DNA of 64,000 bases from Zopfochytrium polystomum (Eukaryota; Chytridiomycota; Chytridiomycetes; Chytridiales; Chytridiaceae), in the NCBI GenBank assembly GCA_025765615.1, contig JAIVFJ010000014.1:248001-312000 (forward strand), read 5' to 3'. The translations under genes were made by a program, and so were the position numbers. The notes beneath the pieces were generated by a model. The model saw only the letters and a list, made by a program, of their open reading frames with translations. It searched no databases and was not told the DNA's origin. Shown piece by piece: positions 63,891 through 64,000 of the stretch (positions within the stretch are counted from its first letter, which is position 1; every line of letters begins with the position of its first letter).

Positions 63891-64000
63891 TGTCAGGAAC
63901 ATGGCAGAACAGGACAAGGCAGACAAGGAACTGAGAGGAGTGATGATTGTATTGGAAACAATAATTCACTTGAGGGATGGGACAGGTCCCCCCATCCCCC
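63891..64000 (-). repeat. LTR (5' copy of the Gypsy-like relic), truncated by window
   Basis: It begins on the plus strand with TGTCAGGAACATGGCAGAAC and matches the 60565 copy almost base for base for the 110 bases visible, in the same orientation. The rest lies beyond the window. Confidence 0.82.

Larger units (their letters stand above)
60565..64000 (-). mobile_element. Ty3/Gypsy-like LTR retrotransposon relic, cut by window edge
   Basis: The element reads on the minus strand. Two same-orientation copies of one LTR lie at 63891-64000 (5' copy, truncated by the window) and 60565-60859 (3' copy). Between them are a frameshifted gag (about 63830-62990) and an aspartic protease (61452-60880) that runs almost directly into the 3' LTR. 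No reverse transcriptase, RNase H or integrase motif is found in the roughly 3-kb interior, so it is deleted or non-autonomous. A solo LTR in the other orientation sits inside it. A convincing primer-binding site and polypurine tract were not seen. Confidence 0.68.

Overview
The window is eukaryotic nuclear DNA from what looks like an early-diverging, probably zoosporic (chytrid-like) fungus. The evidence is dense gene packing; many short GT-AG introns, mostly about 41 to 110 bases; fungal-type genes (an ADP1-type EGF plus ABCG transporter, Rmt2 arginine methyltransferase, Nup42-like nucleoporin, Pho80-like cyclin, CHY zinc finger, ML-domain lipid carrier); and genes usually lost from yeasts but kept in flagellated lineages (BRCC36, a TBC1D9-type GRAM-TBC-EF protein, a coiled-coil plus fibronectin III protein with a lebercilin-like look). 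All exon structures below were assembled by eye from reading-frame continuity, splice consensus and family similarity. No search was run.

Layout. 1-14.2 kb: a VHS-domain trafficking gene (cut by the window edge), an EVI5/Gyp5-like Rab GAP, the ADP1-type transporter, a VIP36/ERGIC-53-type cargo lectin, a Nup42-like nucleoporin, BRCC36, cytochrome c and one unrecognised gene. 14.5-29.4 kb: GH85 endo-beta-N-acetylglucosaminidase facing RMT2, an unresolved 1.5 kb stretch, an NPC2/ML protein, a BTB protein facing a large TBC1D9-like Rab GAP, and a pentapeptide-repeat protein whose repeats appear only after two introns are removed. 29.4-47.7 kb: an Sld3/Treslin-like replication factor, a Pho80-type cyclin, a microsatellite-rich spacer, a kinesin-family gene with degenerate nucleotide-binding motifs and a long coiled coil, a secreted acidic protein, a large disordered protein, a CHY zinc-finger protein and ribosomal protein eL42. 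47.8-57.7 kb: relics of a TnpB/Fanzor-like gene and of a Copia element, a very large DUF1003 membrane protein, the coiled-coil/FN3 protein and a histidine acid phosphatase. 57.7-64 kb: gene-poor and transposon-rich. It holds a Copia relic and a Ty3/Gypsy-type relic (LTR, broken gag, protease, LTR; no reverse transcriptase or integrase seen) carrying an oppositely oriented solo LTR with a perfect 5-bp target duplication.

Functional themes. Membrane traffic is over-represented (VHS, two TBC Rab GAPs, cargo lectin, ABCG transporter, ML lipid carrier), followed by cell cycle and cytoskeleton (cyclin, Sld3-like, kinesin-like). This need not mean functional clustering. Several gene pairs are divergent with only about 50-100 bp between start codons and so probably share promoters.

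The most unusual items are the degenerate kinesin-family gene, the hidden pentapeptide-repeat protein, the DUF1003 fusion, the Fanzor-like relic, and the first exons that hold only a start codon in two neighbouring genes.
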